48,705 nucleotides of DNA from Syntrophomonas_A sp050258735 (GCA_050258735.1 JBLMZJ010000042.1:1-48705), one strand, 5' to 3'. Shown: positions 1 through 7,680, counted from the stretch's first letter. Numbers and translations: made by a program. Notes: a model not told the origin generated them from the letters alone.

Positions 1-260
1 ATTTAGTAGCTTGAACAACTCTACTTTAACGGAAAGGTGTTTTTTTGTATAACTTGTTGACGCCACCCGCATAGCGGGTGGTTTATTATTTCGCTTCGCT
101 CAACAGGCTAAAGCCCATAAACAAAAAAGGCGCACTCCGAAAAGAGTCCGCCTTCTGATTTGGCCGAATTCAGCTTCTCCTTTCCACAATGGGGGGCACA
201 CCCGTTTCCGGGTACACCGTAAATGTCCTGCAAACCATAGCCTTAGCTTTAGGTTTTCAA
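1..260 (-). mobile_element. Possible remnant end of an IS200/IS605-type element
   Basis: Two strong hairpins lie close together. CCACCCGC-ATA-GCGGGTGG occupies 63-81, and GGCGCACTC/GAGTCCGCC (129-137 and 144-152, one mismatch) is followed on the minus strand by a run of six T, so it reads as a minus-strand terminator. A 22-codon minus reading frame (238-170, closed upstream by a stop) ends just before that terminator and could be a scrap of a longer gene's C-terminus. Compact subterminal hairpins beside the tail of a gene are typical of IS200/IS605 ends, but no transposase is recognisable and the window is cut at 1. This is a suggestion only. Confidence 0.25.
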
Positions 261-480
261 GATCGGAGTATATTCAATTAGCATTCTCATCTTGTATGCC
301 TATAGGTATATTTGTATATATCTTTAGGCACTTTTGTATAGCATAACACTAATCAACAAATTATTACACTATCAAATATATTTTTTTAAATTACTCCAAC
401 CTCTGCCGGTTTATGAAAGAGGAGTTGTATTGTTGTCGTAATCCATGGCATAATCTCTTACTAGAGAGGTGTTATCATTC

Positions 481-1593
481 ATGGACTTTGGAAATCGCTT
501 AAAACAGCTCAGGGAAGGCCGAAATCTTTCAACATCCAAGCTATCCAAACAATCCGGCTTGAGCCAGTCCTTTATTTGGCGAATCGAATCAGGGGAAAAG
601 CAGCCTACCCTCGAAACCTTGAGAAAACTATCTCAGGGTTTAGGGATGAGTTTAGGTGAGTTGCTGGGTGAAGAATTGACGAATAAACCCCAATCGACAA
701 AAATCAACCGTATTACGAGCAATATACGAAGACTACCGCCCGATCAGATTGATGCCCTTGATGCATTTATCGCCTCGTTAGGTAATGAACACGGTTCTGG
801 TGAACACACGTTAGCCTTAAAGGCTATTACCCTTAACTACTCTGAAGGCTTTGAAATAGAGCTGGTCTTTTCCGCCAATGTTGCTGCCGTTATGGAACAC
901 AGAATACCAGATGGTATGAAAAGGAATATGGAATGTTTCCGTCTGATCGATGAGAGGATGAAAGAAGTCCCCATTGAGGTCATCCCAGGAAGCAAGCTGA
1001 TGTATGGGCAAAAAGCCGGAAGGACTTTTATTATCAGACCTCTTTCTCGCCTTAGTGACGGTCCGGCCTATAGTATTTTTATATCCAAACTGCTGCAGGC
1101 CAATAACTACAGTTATCTAAAAGAAGACCACACGGTGTTGTTTTCCACACAGGAAGTTATTGATATCACACCCTATAACCAGGAATTGTCCAGTTCTTAT
1201 CTTTCATTGGCACTCAAGCGAAGTAATATCGTGTCCGGTGCTGAGAATATCCGGGTCGATACTGATATCAGGCTGACCTTTTCCAACAATATCGCTGCAA
1301 AAGCAGTCAGGGACTGCAATTTGCAGTGCTTTTCTTTAGAAAGCAGCAAGAAGCAAGCCATTGAGATAGATCTCATTATGGCAGAAGCCAGTGATAATAC
1401 TGAAAGGCAAAAGGAGATTATCATCCATCCCCGGCAGGCCCTGCAAGGTAATACGGTCTATGTCCTGACTATTTCCGAAAATCTTCAGGGATCCAATCAA
1501 AAGCGGCTGGGCATCGACAAGCTCATTACCTTCACTACCGGCGCAGCCGAAATCCCTGTTGCCGATAAACAGGTTGACTCATCGATTGCATAG
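481..1593 (+). CDS. XRE-family DNA-binding protein with two SbsA/Big_5-like Ig domains
   Basis: 370 aa. Residues about 4-62 form a classical lambda-repressor-like HTH (GLSQSFIWRIESGEKQPTLE is the recognition region). After a linker, two similar beta-rich segments follow, about 108-220 and 230-352. Each opens with a hydrophobic strand and an FS.N pattern (LVFSANVAAV, LTFSNNIAAK) and ends with FSTQE or ITFTTG, the pattern of SbsA Ig-like (Big_5) domains. No signal peptide or membrane segment is visible, so the protein should be cytoplasmic. The ATG at 481 is chosen over the GTG at 469 because GAGGTG (466-471) sits 9 nt before it. The gene stands alone. Its target and the role of the Ig repeats are unknown. 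Confidence 0.85.
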   Translation: MDFGNRLKQLREGRNLSTSKLSKQSGLSQSFIWRIESGEKQPTLETLRKLSQGLGMSLGELLGEELTNKPQSTKINRITSNIRRLPPDQIDALDAFIASLGNEHGSGEHTLALKAITLNYSEGFEIELVFSANVAAVMEHRIPDGMKRNMECFRLIDERMKEVPIEVIPGSKLMYGQKAGRTFIIRPLSRLSDGPAYSIFISKLLQANNYSYLKEDHTVLFSTQEVIDITPYNQELSSSYLSLALKRSNIVSGAENIRVDTDIRLTFSNNIAAKAVRDCNLQCFSLESSKKQAIEIDLIMAEASDNTERQKEIIIHPRQALQGNTVYVLTISENLQGSNQKRLGIDKLITFTTGAAEIPVADKQVDSSIA

Positions 1594-1939
1594 CCATCAC
1601 AACTCAGCGACTATGGTAATCATTTCGCTGGTATCATAACCGCCGATGTTCCAAAATCCTTCTTAAGCCCTGCGGGACGGATGTAGCATGTTTGTTATCT
1701 CTGGTGAATTAAAGGTTTCGACAGATCATAAATTCTGTATTAGCTATTATAGATCCTGGAAATCCACTTCGGATTTCATATCAAGACGCCTTGACATCGG
1801 AAACCCCCAAATTATAATCCAAATTGAAAGGGGCCAGCTAACTAGTCCGGCTAACTGACCCCTAAAATCCACCGCATTATTCTGTATCAAATTGCTTTGC
1901 ATAAAGTTCGGCCATAAACCCTGAACAATTATTAAAATT
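1594..1939. other. Intergenic stretch between convergent genes
   Basis: No gene is supported here. The only structure seen is the minus-strand terminator at 1824-1862. The rest is A+T-rich sequence with short stops in all frames. Confidence 0.6.
1824..1862 (-). terminator. Terminator of the six-gene acyl-CoA operon
   Basis: Read on the minus strand, GGGGTCAGTTAG pairs with CTAGTTAGCTGGCCCC through a 12-bp stem that is complete if G-U pairs are allowed (1830-1862), followed by TTTC. It lies about 80 nt after the SDR stop codon. Confidence 0.6.
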
Positions 1940-2704
1940 CTAAGCCAGGGCCCCTCCGTCAACAACTATCGTTGCACCAGTGGTAAATGATGACGCGTCT
2001 GAAGCAAGGTATAATACCGCGCCGCACATCTCGTCCGGCTGGGCCGCCCGGTGCAGCGGTATCTGCGGCAGCAGATACTTCTCCATCATTTCTTCGTTCT
2101 TCACCATTACTGACGAGAACTTGGTATCCGTAAGTCCGGGGAGCAGCGCGTTTACCCTTACATTGGAAGGTGCCAGCTCCTTGGCAAAGGATTTGGTCAT
2201 GGCTATCAGCCCCGCCTTGGTGATCGAATATACTCCCTGCAGCGGCGCGGGTCTTATGCCATTGATAGATGCGACATTGATTATGGAACCGCCGCAGTTT
2301 TTTATCATAAGTTTGGCTCCGTACTGGCACATAAAGAAGTTGCCTTTAAGATTAACGTCCATAGTCTTATCCCATACGTCCTCTGTAGCGTCGATGATCC
2401 CGCCGAAGTAGAAGTTCATCGCGGCGTTGTTCACCAGGATATCCAACCTGCCGTAAGTCGACTCGATAAACTGGAACAGGCCGTCGATCTCTGCAGGTAT
2501 ACCGTTGTGGCAGGCCCTGGCTGCTGCCTTGCCTCCTGCGGCCTTGATCGCCTCCTCGACCTCGGGCAGTCCGTCCATCGTCTTGTTGGTGATGATGACC
2601 TCAGCTCCGTACTCAGCCAGCGTCTTTGCTATGCTCTCACCGATACCGCGGCTTGCGCCTGTCACCAGAGCTACTTTTCCTTTAAGACTGAAATCTACTA
2701 TCAT
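1940..2704 (-). CDS. SDR-family NAD(P)-dependent oxidoreductase
   Basis: 254 aa, full length for a classical short-chain dehydrogenase. It shows the TGASRGIG cofactor motif (15-22), NNAA (92-95), the catalytic Ser146 (NVAS), Tyr159 and Lys163 (YSITK), and the C-terminal TGATIVVDGG strand. It should be cytosolic and interconvert a hydroxy and a keto group; substrate is not visible. It is the last gene of a six-gene operon, 13 nt after the 3-hydroxyacyl-CoA dehydrogenase, with an AAGGGGG ribosome binding site. In the levulinate pathway of Pseudomonas (LvaD) and in ACAD10/11-type clusters, an SDR reduces or oxidises the oxo/hydroxy group of the acyl-CoA. By context a 4-oxo/4-hydroxyacyl-CoA or 3-oxoacyl-CoA is the likely substrate (inference). 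Confidence 0.9.
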   Translation of the reverse strand: MIVDFSLKGKVALVTGASRGIGESIAKTLAEYGAEVIITNKTMDGLPEVEEAIKAAGGKAAARACHNGIPAEIDGLFQFIESTYGRLDILVNNAAMNFYFGGIIDATEDVWDKTMDVNLKGNFFMCQYGAKLMIKNCGGSIINVASINGIRPAPLQGVYSITKAGLIAMTKSFAKELAPSNVRVNALLPGLTDTKFSSVMVKNEEMMEKYLLPQIPLHRAAQPDEMCGAVLYLASDASSFTTGATIVVDGGALA

Positions 2705-2717
2705 GTTAATCCCCCTT

Positions 2718-3626
2718 TTACTCTATGCCCTTAAGAAATTCCGGCTGCATGAACGCCGGCTTCGGATAATCATAGAAGCCCTTCTTTGTCTTCTTGCCCA
2801 GATATCCCTTCTCTACATAACTGCGAAGCAGCTGCGCGTGTTTGCGCCCGTGGTCGTCATTGTTTTTCTCCGCCCAGTATTCAGTGAAGCTGAGCATGGT
2901 ATCAAGACCTATGCTGTCCATCAGGCCGAACGGCCCTAGCAACATGTGAGTGACTCCCATCCACGCTCGGTCTATGTCCTCGATGGAAGCGACGTTTCTC
3001 GTTTTCAATGTAAGGGCAGCGGTGAATAAGGCACCGATCATGAAGTTGAACACGTATCCTGAATGTTCCTTCTCCATCATGATCGGAAGCTGGCCGGTAC
3101 CCAGCGCGAAATCCTTCACCAGCTGTATCGCTTCCTTGGATGTACCGGGGTGAGGCATGATGTCGACCACGTTAGTTACACTCACGTCATGAAAGTGCAG
3201 CGCCAGGAACCGGTCGGGCCGACCGGTCGCTTCGGCGATCATAGACGGCAGCAGGCTCGATGTGTTGGTGGTAAAAATGGTGCGTTCAGGACAAAGACTG
3301 TTGAACTGTGAGAATATCTTCACCTTGATATCGGGCTTTTCAGTCACCGATTCGTTTATGATGTCAGCGTCTCTGGCTGCGATTTCCGGATCGGTCGTGG
3401 TCGATATGCGTTTCAGGGCTGCGTCGGCCTCATCCTGCGTGCATTTTTTCATCAGCACAAACCCGCTTAATATCTGGGGAATCCGCTCCATCGCCCTACT
3501 CAGCGCTGCTTCATTGATATCGTAAATGACCACCTCATAACCTGCCAGGGAACATGGAACGCTGATCTGCCGGCCCATGGTACCTGCGCCGAGCAGCAGG
3601 ACCTTTTTAACGTCCTTAATATCCAT
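2718..3626 (-). CDS. 3-hydroxyacyl-CoA dehydrogenase, divergent active site
   Basis: 302 aa with an N-terminal Rossmann domain (LLGAGTMGRQ, 11-20), an NTSS motif (121-124) and a C-terminal helical 3HCDH domain. This family oxidises L-3-hydroxyacyl-CoA to 3-oxoacyl-CoA with NAD. The usual HFFNP...VEV segment is replaced by HFHDVSVTNVVDIM. His144 keeps the catalytic position, but the partner Glu appears to be Asp155, so this is a subfamily with perhaps different substrate or kinetics. The start is the ATG at 3626 because AAGGAGGG lies 5 nt before it. The longer frame up to 3665 would overlap the previous gene and has no ribosome binding site. Fifth gene of the operon. Confidence 0.88.
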   Translation of the reverse strand: MDIKDVKKVLLLGAGTMGRQISVPCSLAGYEVVIYDINEAALSRAMERIPQILSGFVLMKKCTQDEADAALKRISTTTDPEIAARDADIINESVTEKPDIKVKIFSQFNSLCPERTIFTTNTSSLLPSMIAEATGRPDRFLALHFHDVSVTNVVDIMPHPGTSKEAIQLVKDFALGTGQLPIMMEKEHSGYVFNFMIGALFTAALTLKTRNVASIEDIDRAWMGVTHMLLGPFGLMDSIGLDTMLSFTEYWAEKNNDDHGRKHAQLLRSYVEKGYLGKKTKKGFYDYPKPAFMQPEFLKGIE

Positions 3627-3645
3627 ACACACCCTCCTTGTCATT

Positions 3646-4716
3646 TTAAATATCCGAATTTTCAATGACCTTCAGTGCGGTTGATTCCAGTGCCTTGATC
3701 GGAATCATGAGCATTCTGAACCTCTCATCCTTGGTCTGCCCATGGAAAAATCTATAGTATATCTGCTGCGCTATGACCGCGAGTCTGAATAGCCCGAAAC
3801 AGTAATAGAAATCGAAGTTGTCTGTTTTTATACCCATCAATTCACCGTAGAGAGCGAACTGTTCCTTCCTGGTGAGCATGCCTTCAAGGTTGGTCGGCAT
3901 CTGGCGAATAGCCAGCATCGATGGCGGGTCATCCTTCTCCACCCAGTAGCCCAGCGAAGAACCGAGATCCATCAGCGGGTCGCCGAGGGTTGCCATCTCC
4001 CAGTCAAGAATGCCGATGATCTCCGTCGGCTGTGCAGGGTCCAGCACAGCGTTGTCGAACTTGAAGTCGTTGTGTATGATCCCCACGATCCCCGATTCGC
4101 CGGGCATCTTGTCGTGAAGCCACTGCATAACCTTTTCAAAGTCCGGGGCATCAGGAGTCCTTGCGTCTCGGTACCTGCCGCTCCAGCCCTCCACCTGTCG
4201 CCTCACGTAGCCCTCTGGCTTGCCAAAGTCTGCCAGACCAGCCTTCACGTAGTCCACCGAATGCAGTTTGTACTGCGCCTTGATCAGGTTTTCACTGAGG
4301 GTCCGGGCCTCCTGAACGGAGAGTTCCATGCCCGGCGGAAGTTCCTTGCGCAGTATAATGCCCTTGATGCGTTCCATCACGTAAAACGGGCATCCCATCA
4401 CCGCTTCGTCCTCCGTATATACCAGCGGCTGGGGGCAATAGGGATACACCGGCTTCAGCGCGCTGAGTATTCTGTACTCGCGCCCCATGTCGTGCGCGGT
4501 CTTGGCCTTCCGTCCGAACGGCGGCCTGCGCAATACCATCTCCCGCTCCCCGACCTTCACGGAATAGGTCAGGTTGGAGAATCCGCTGGGGAACTGCTTT
4601 ATCTCGATATCACCATCCAGACCTGGGACACTGTCTTTTAAAAACTCCAGAATCTTTTGGGCATCAAGTTCCTCGCCGCTCCTTATGGATGTAGCGCGAT
4701 CAGTAATATCACTCAT
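3646..4716 (-). CDS. ACAD10/11-type phosphotransferase (APH fold), putative 4-hydroxyacyl-CoA kinase
   Basis: 356 aa, aminoglycoside-phosphotransferase fold. N-lobe residues include GFSNLTY (45-51) and LRRPP (62-66). The catalytic loop is HNDFKFDN (215-222, Asp217 as base, Asn222 as metal ligand) and the metal-binding DWE is at 238-240. The combination SNLTY, LRRPP and ILDWEMATLGDP is that of the kinase domain of human ACAD10/11 and of bacterial LvaA. Those enzymes are known to phosphorylate the 4-hydroxyl of 4-hydroxyacyl-CoA so that a partner acyl-CoA dehydrogenase can eliminate phosphate. The matching dehydrogenase is in the same operon. ATG 4716 is preceded by GGAGGTG at 4 nt. Assignment to 4-hydroxyacyl-CoA is by family and context, not proven. 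Confidence 0.85.
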   Translation of the reverse strand: MSDITDRATSIRSGEELDAQKILEFLKDSVPGLDGDIEIKQFPSGFSNLTYSVKVGEREMVLRRPPFGRKAKTAHDMGREYRILSALKPVYPYCPQPLVYTEDEAVMGCPFYVMERIKGIILRKELPPGMELSVQEARTLSENLIKAQYKLHSVDYVKAGLADFGKPEGYVRRQVEGWSGRYRDARTPDAPDFEKVMQWLHDKMPGESGIVGIIHNDFKFDNAVLDPAQPTEIIGILDWEMATLGDPLMDLGSSLGYWVEKDDPPSMLAIRQMPTNLEGMLTRKEQFALYGELMGIKTDNFDFYYCFGLFRLAVIAQQIYYRFFHGQTKDERFRMLMIPIKALESTALKVIENSDI

Positions 4717-4732
4717 ATCACACCTCCATAGA

Positions 4733-5416
4733 TTATTTGATAAGCAGAGTAGACTCCGCCACATGGATCACATAGTCTGCATATTCGTCCACTGATACTT
4801 TCCGGTTCCGGTACTTCCACCTTTTAAGGTACCAGTCCTGCAGCATCGCCTTGATCACTGACGCAGCCAGGACCACGTTTTCATCCCGGAAGGCCTTCTC
4901 CTGAATACCTTCATTTATGATATCAATGAATATCTTCTCGGTCTGGAGCTCGCTCTCTATAGCCCGCTTCTGCTCATCCTTGGGCAGGTTCCTGGCCTCG
5001 ATGTAGGTGAAGTAGAACCATGTCTGCATGGCCTCGGAGAGGTATATGTGCGACTTGATGGCCAGCCTCAGCTTTTCAGCAGGGCTGCTGCCGCTGGCTA
5101 TCTGATCGTATAGCACCCGGTTGGCTATCTCTCGTCCCTGCGCCTGTATCAGTACCAGCAGCTCCTCCTTGTTGGTAAAGTAGGAGTACAGCGCCCCCCG
5201 GCTCAAACCGGATTCGGCAGACAGGTCCCTGATGCTCATGGCCTGGAAGCTCTTCTTGCTGCAGATAGCGAGCGTAGCGTCAATGATCCGTATCAGGTTC
5301 TCGATCACCTTCTTTTCCTTCTTGATCTTGATCGAGTCACGGTTCTGCTCCAGTATCTGACCGGATATCTCCTCCTTGGAGATATTTACGATTTTCTTGA
5401 ATTCGCTGTACGTCAT
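4733..5416 (-). CDS. TetR-family transcriptional regulator of the acyl-CoA operon
   Basis: 227 aa. A charged N-terminal extension of about 35 residues precedes the TetR DNA-binding domain. The HTH is at about 61-80 (SIRDLSAESGLSRGALYSYF) with the family signature TNKEELL after it. The helical C-terminal part would bind the ligand, probably an acyl-CoA as for other TetR regulators of fatty-acid genes. It is the third gene of the six-gene operon, between the acyl-CoA dehydrogenase (20 nt) and the kinase (16 nt), so it probably controls its own operon and the divergent etfBA. The candidate operator is the perfect 12-bp palindrome at 7408-7419. Confidence 0.9.
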   Translation of the reverse strand: MTYSEFKKIVNISKEEISGQILEQNRDSIKIKKEKKVIENLIRIIDATLAICSKKSFQAMSIRDLSAESGLSRGALYSYFTNKEELLVLIQAQGREIANRVLYDQIASGSSPAEKLRLAIKSHIYLSEAMQTWFYFTYIEARNLPKDEQKRAIESELQTEKIFIDIINEGIQEKAFRDENVVLAASVIKAMLQDWYLKRWKYRNRKVSVDEYADYVIHVAESTLLIK

Positions 5417-5436
5417 TGCTTATAACCAGTCCTCTG

Positions 5437-6630
5437 CTATTTATAATCTTTGAGTATTGCCTTGGCGACGTTCATGCGGTGCACTTCATCCGCGCCGTCA
5501 TAAATCCTGGCCGCGCGTTCATGCCGGAAGAAGTAGGCGAGTATGGTATCATCGGTCATACCCAGGCCGCCGTGGACCTGCAGGGCCCGGTCAATGGCGT
5601 TCTGCAGCACGTTGGCCACGTAGAACTTGATCAGCGATATATCGACCTTGGCTGCCTTCTGTCCCAGATTGTCGATCCTCCAGGCAGCGTGTAGGGTCAT
5701 GAGCCTGGCGGCCTGTATCTCCGCAGCCGAGTCGGCGACCATGGCCTGTATGATCTGCTTCGTGGCCAGGGTCTGGCCGTCAGGCGTGATCATCCGCTGG
5801 TTGACCCGGCGGCACATCAGCTCGAATGCCCGGTCGCACACGCCGATCCATCTCATGCAGTGGTGTATGCGGCCCGGTCCGAGCCTTTCCTGCGCGATGA
5901 CAAACCCGTGGCCTTCCGGCCCAAGCAGGTTGCTCTGCGGGACCCGGCATGACTGGAACAGGACCTCGCCGTGGCTGAAATAACCGCTCCCCTCATGTCC
6001 CATTACGGGGATGTTCCGCACCAGGTTGAAGCCGGGGTTGTCGGTCGGAACGATTATCATGCTTGCGCGCAGGTGAGGCGGAGCTTCGGGATCGGTCACC
6101 GCCATACATATCGTGAAGTTAGCGCCGTCGGCAGCGGTCGTATACCACTTCTGACCGCTGATTACATAATCGCTGCCGTCTTTTACTGCGGTGGTATCCA
6201 TCATTACCGGGTTAGAACCGGGCATCTCGACCTCAGTCATGGAAAAGCAGCTGCGTATCTTTCCCTCGACCAGCGGCCGCAGGTATCTCTCCTTCTGTTC
6301 CTCGGTCCCAAACTTGTGCAGGATCTCCATGTTGCCCGCGTCCGGGGCCTGACAGTTGAACACGTAATGCCCAAGCGGGCTCCTGCCCAGGGCCTCTGAC
6401 ACCAGCCCGTGCTCAACCAGGTTAAGCCCCATACCGCCGTATTCCTGGTCCTGGTTTGGTGCCCAGAGTTCCATCTGTTTGACCATCCTGCGTTTCTCTT
6501 CAAGTACCGGTTCAAGCAGTTTAATATCCTTGGTCAGAAAATCATGCTCCAGTGGTATCAGCTCTTTGTCAACAAACTCATTGATCATTCCTACAATTGT
6601 TTTCATCCGGTCGGACACTGCAAAATCCAT
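5437..6630 (-). CDS. Acyl-CoA dehydrogenase of the ACAD10/11 (LvaC-like) subfamily
   Basis: 397 aa, full-length acyl-CoA dehydrogenase fold with FAD. Subfamily marks are QAPDAGNMEIL (94-104), IRSCFSMTE (125-133), GPGRIHHCMR (251-260), QVHGGLGMTDD (351-361) and IYDGADEVHR (376-385). In ordinary acyl-CoA dehydrogenases the last motif is YEGT with the catalytic Glu; here it is YDG..DEVH, as in ACAD10/11. In that group the enzyme works on phosphorylated 4-hydroxyacyl-CoA and releases phosphate to give an enoyl-CoA (LvaC does the same with 4-phosphovaleryl-CoA). AAGGAGGGGG precedes ATG 6630. It starts 11 nt after the histidine phosphatase. The ETF genes across the divergent promoter may serve it or another dehydrogenase. 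Confidence 0.92.
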   Translation of the reverse strand: MDFAVSDRMKTIVGMINEFVDKELIPLEHDFLTKDIKLLEPVLEEKRRMVKQMELWAPNQDQEYGGMGLNLVEHGLVSEALGRSPLGHYVFNCQAPDAGNMEILHKFGTEEQKERYLRPLVEGKIRSCFSMTEVEMPGSNPVMMDTTAVKDGSDYVISGQKWYTTAADGANFTICMAVTDPEAPPHLRASMIIVPTDNPGFNLVRNIPVMGHEGSGYFSHGEVLFQSCRVPQSNLLGPEGHGFVIAQERLGPGRIHHCMRWIGVCDRAFELMCRRVNQRMITPDGQTLATKQIIQAMVADSAAEIQAARLMTLHAAWRIDNLGQKAAKVDISLIKFYVANVLQNAIDRALQVHGGLGMTDDTILAYFFRHERAARIYDGADEVHRMNVAKAILKDYK

Positions 6631-6641
6631 ATGCCCCCTCC

Positions 6642-7352
6642 TTATCTGTACGTAATAAGTTCGCCTGACCTATAGCTTTCAAGGTGCGGGTAGCTGTTGA
6701 AGGAGTGCAGTATAAGACCCGAGCTACCGAACCTGAATTTTGTGATCGATGTATTGACCAGTCCCCAACCCATGCGTATAGATTCAAATGGAGACATGCC
6801 GGTGGCAAGATGTACTGCTGCCGAGATCGTCCCTCCCGAAGAGAAGATCATTATCCTGCTGTCCTTATCGTTTTCGCCGGTAATCAGTGCTATGGACGTC
6901 TCGACCCGCTCTTTAAACCGGGTCCAGCTCTCGACGCCATCGGGGTCCGAATCGTCCTTTAGCCATCTGGTCATTACCCTTTCAAAAACGAGCTGGAACG
7001 ATCTCTTGTCCGTATACATCTTCTCAAGCCGGGGTTGAAGTGATGGGTCTTCTTCCGCCACAATCGGAATGTAATGATGCATCACGGCATCCGAATGGAA
7101 CTCGTTCAGTCCCTCAAGCCTTTTGAGATACGGGATTCCGGTGGTGTTTGCCCCCAAGTGATCCAGGACGACCTCTGCAGTATCCACCTGGCGCTTCAGA
7201 ATCCCGGAATAGGCACTGGCAAATGATATGCCAGTGTTTAATAAATACCCTGCTGCCAATAGGGCCTGTTCTCTACCCCGGTCGGAAAGGATGTCATAGT
7301 CCCCCGGACCGAACGAGGCTTGCCCGTGACGAATAAATATCAACTCACTCAT
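6642..7352 (-). CDS. Histidine phosphatase family protein lacking the second catalytic His
   Basis: 236 aa, phosphoglycerate-mutase/histidine-phosphatase fold. The phospho-accepting motif IRHGQAS (7-13, His9) is intact, as are a probable Arg54 and Glu84. The second histidine, normally in a SHGG motif, is missing: the segment reads IFSSGGTISA (169-178), Ser in place of His. It is the first gene of the operon, 14 nt after the predicted start of transcription. By experience such proteins often sit beside ACAD10/11-type kinase and dehydrogenase genes, so it may remove phosphate from off-pathway acyl-CoA products or free phosphate esters (inference). It is not a glycolytic mutase by length or context. 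Confidence 0.85.
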   Translation of the reverse strand: MSELIFIRHGQASFGPGDYDILSDRGREQALLAAGYLLNTGISFASAYSGILKRQVDTAEVVLDHLGANTTGIPYLKRLEGLNEFHSDAVMHHYIPIVAEEDPSLQPRLEKMYTDKRSFQLVFERVMTRWLKDDSDPDGVESWTRFKERVETSIALITGENDKDSRIMIFSSGGTISAAVHLATGMSPFESIRMGWGLVNTSITKFRFGSSGLILHSFNSYPHLESYRSGELITYR

Positions 7353-7372
7353 ATACTTTTCTCCCTAAATAT

Positions 7373-7401
7373 AGGCTAATTCTAAATTTATAAAATGTCA
7401 A
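7373..7401 (-). promoter_or_regulatory. Candidate promoter of the six-gene acyl-CoA operon
   Basis: On the minus strand a perfect TTGACA (7401-7396) is followed after 17 nt by TAGCCT (7378-7373). The predicted transcript starts near 7366, 14 nt before the histidine phosphatase ATG. The -10 box is weak, which would fit a regulated promoter. Confidence 0.5.
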
Positions 7402-7407
7402 TAAAAA

Positions 7408-7419
7408 ACGGACGTCCGT
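7408..7419. promoter_or_regulatory. Palindromic operator candidate between divergent promoters
   Basis: ACGGACGTCCGT is a perfect 12-bp palindrome. It lies 6 nt from the -35 box of the minus-strand promoter and 9 nt from the -35 box of the plus-strand promoter, so one bound dimer could act on both. The operon's TetR protein is the obvious candidate to bind it (inference). Confidence 0.5.
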
Positions 7420-7428
7420 CCTTTTTTC

Positions 7429-7457
7429 TTGACATTTTCCCCTGCCGGGAATATTAT
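7429..7457 (+). promoter_or_regulatory. Strong sigma-A promoter of etfBA
   Basis: TTGACA (7429-7434), a 17-nt spacer and TATTAT (7452-7457). The expected start is near 7464, which leaves a leader of about 217 nt before etfB. Confidence 0.7.
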
Positions 7458-7463
7458 TTCATT

Positions 7464-7680
7464 AATCAGATCATCTTTCATATGATAGCCTTTGAATTAT
7501 CATTTGCATTGGGAATTTGGATGCATTTGTCAGCTGTTTGCCATCCATGGTACCGCCCCGGGCGGACATAGAATCGCCCCTACGTTCCCATGACAATAAT
7601 TTAGATCATTATTACAAGTATTCATGCTGCCCCGGCATTATGACGGGCCGGGAAGGCATGATAAGGGCAAAGGATGTATT
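7464..7680 (+). other. Long 5' leader of etfBA
   Basis: Between the predicted transcription start and the etfB ATG lies a leader of about 217 nt. It holds several self-complementary stretches (for example CCGCCCCGGGCGG at 7553-7565, and AATAAT/ATTATT around 7593-7613). No known riboswitch class was recognised. It may simply be untranslated sequence. Confidence 0.35.

Noticed and set aside
181..260. Possible c-di-GMP or other riboswitch before the XRE gene
   Set aside because: ACCCG-TTTC-CGGGT and a later GC-rich part recall such an aptamer, but the conserved core bases do not line up on either strand.
4072..4641. 189-codon plus-strand frame inside the kinase gene
   Set aside because: It is a shadow of the minus-strand APH-fold gene, which has clear motifs and a ribosome site; the shadow has neither.
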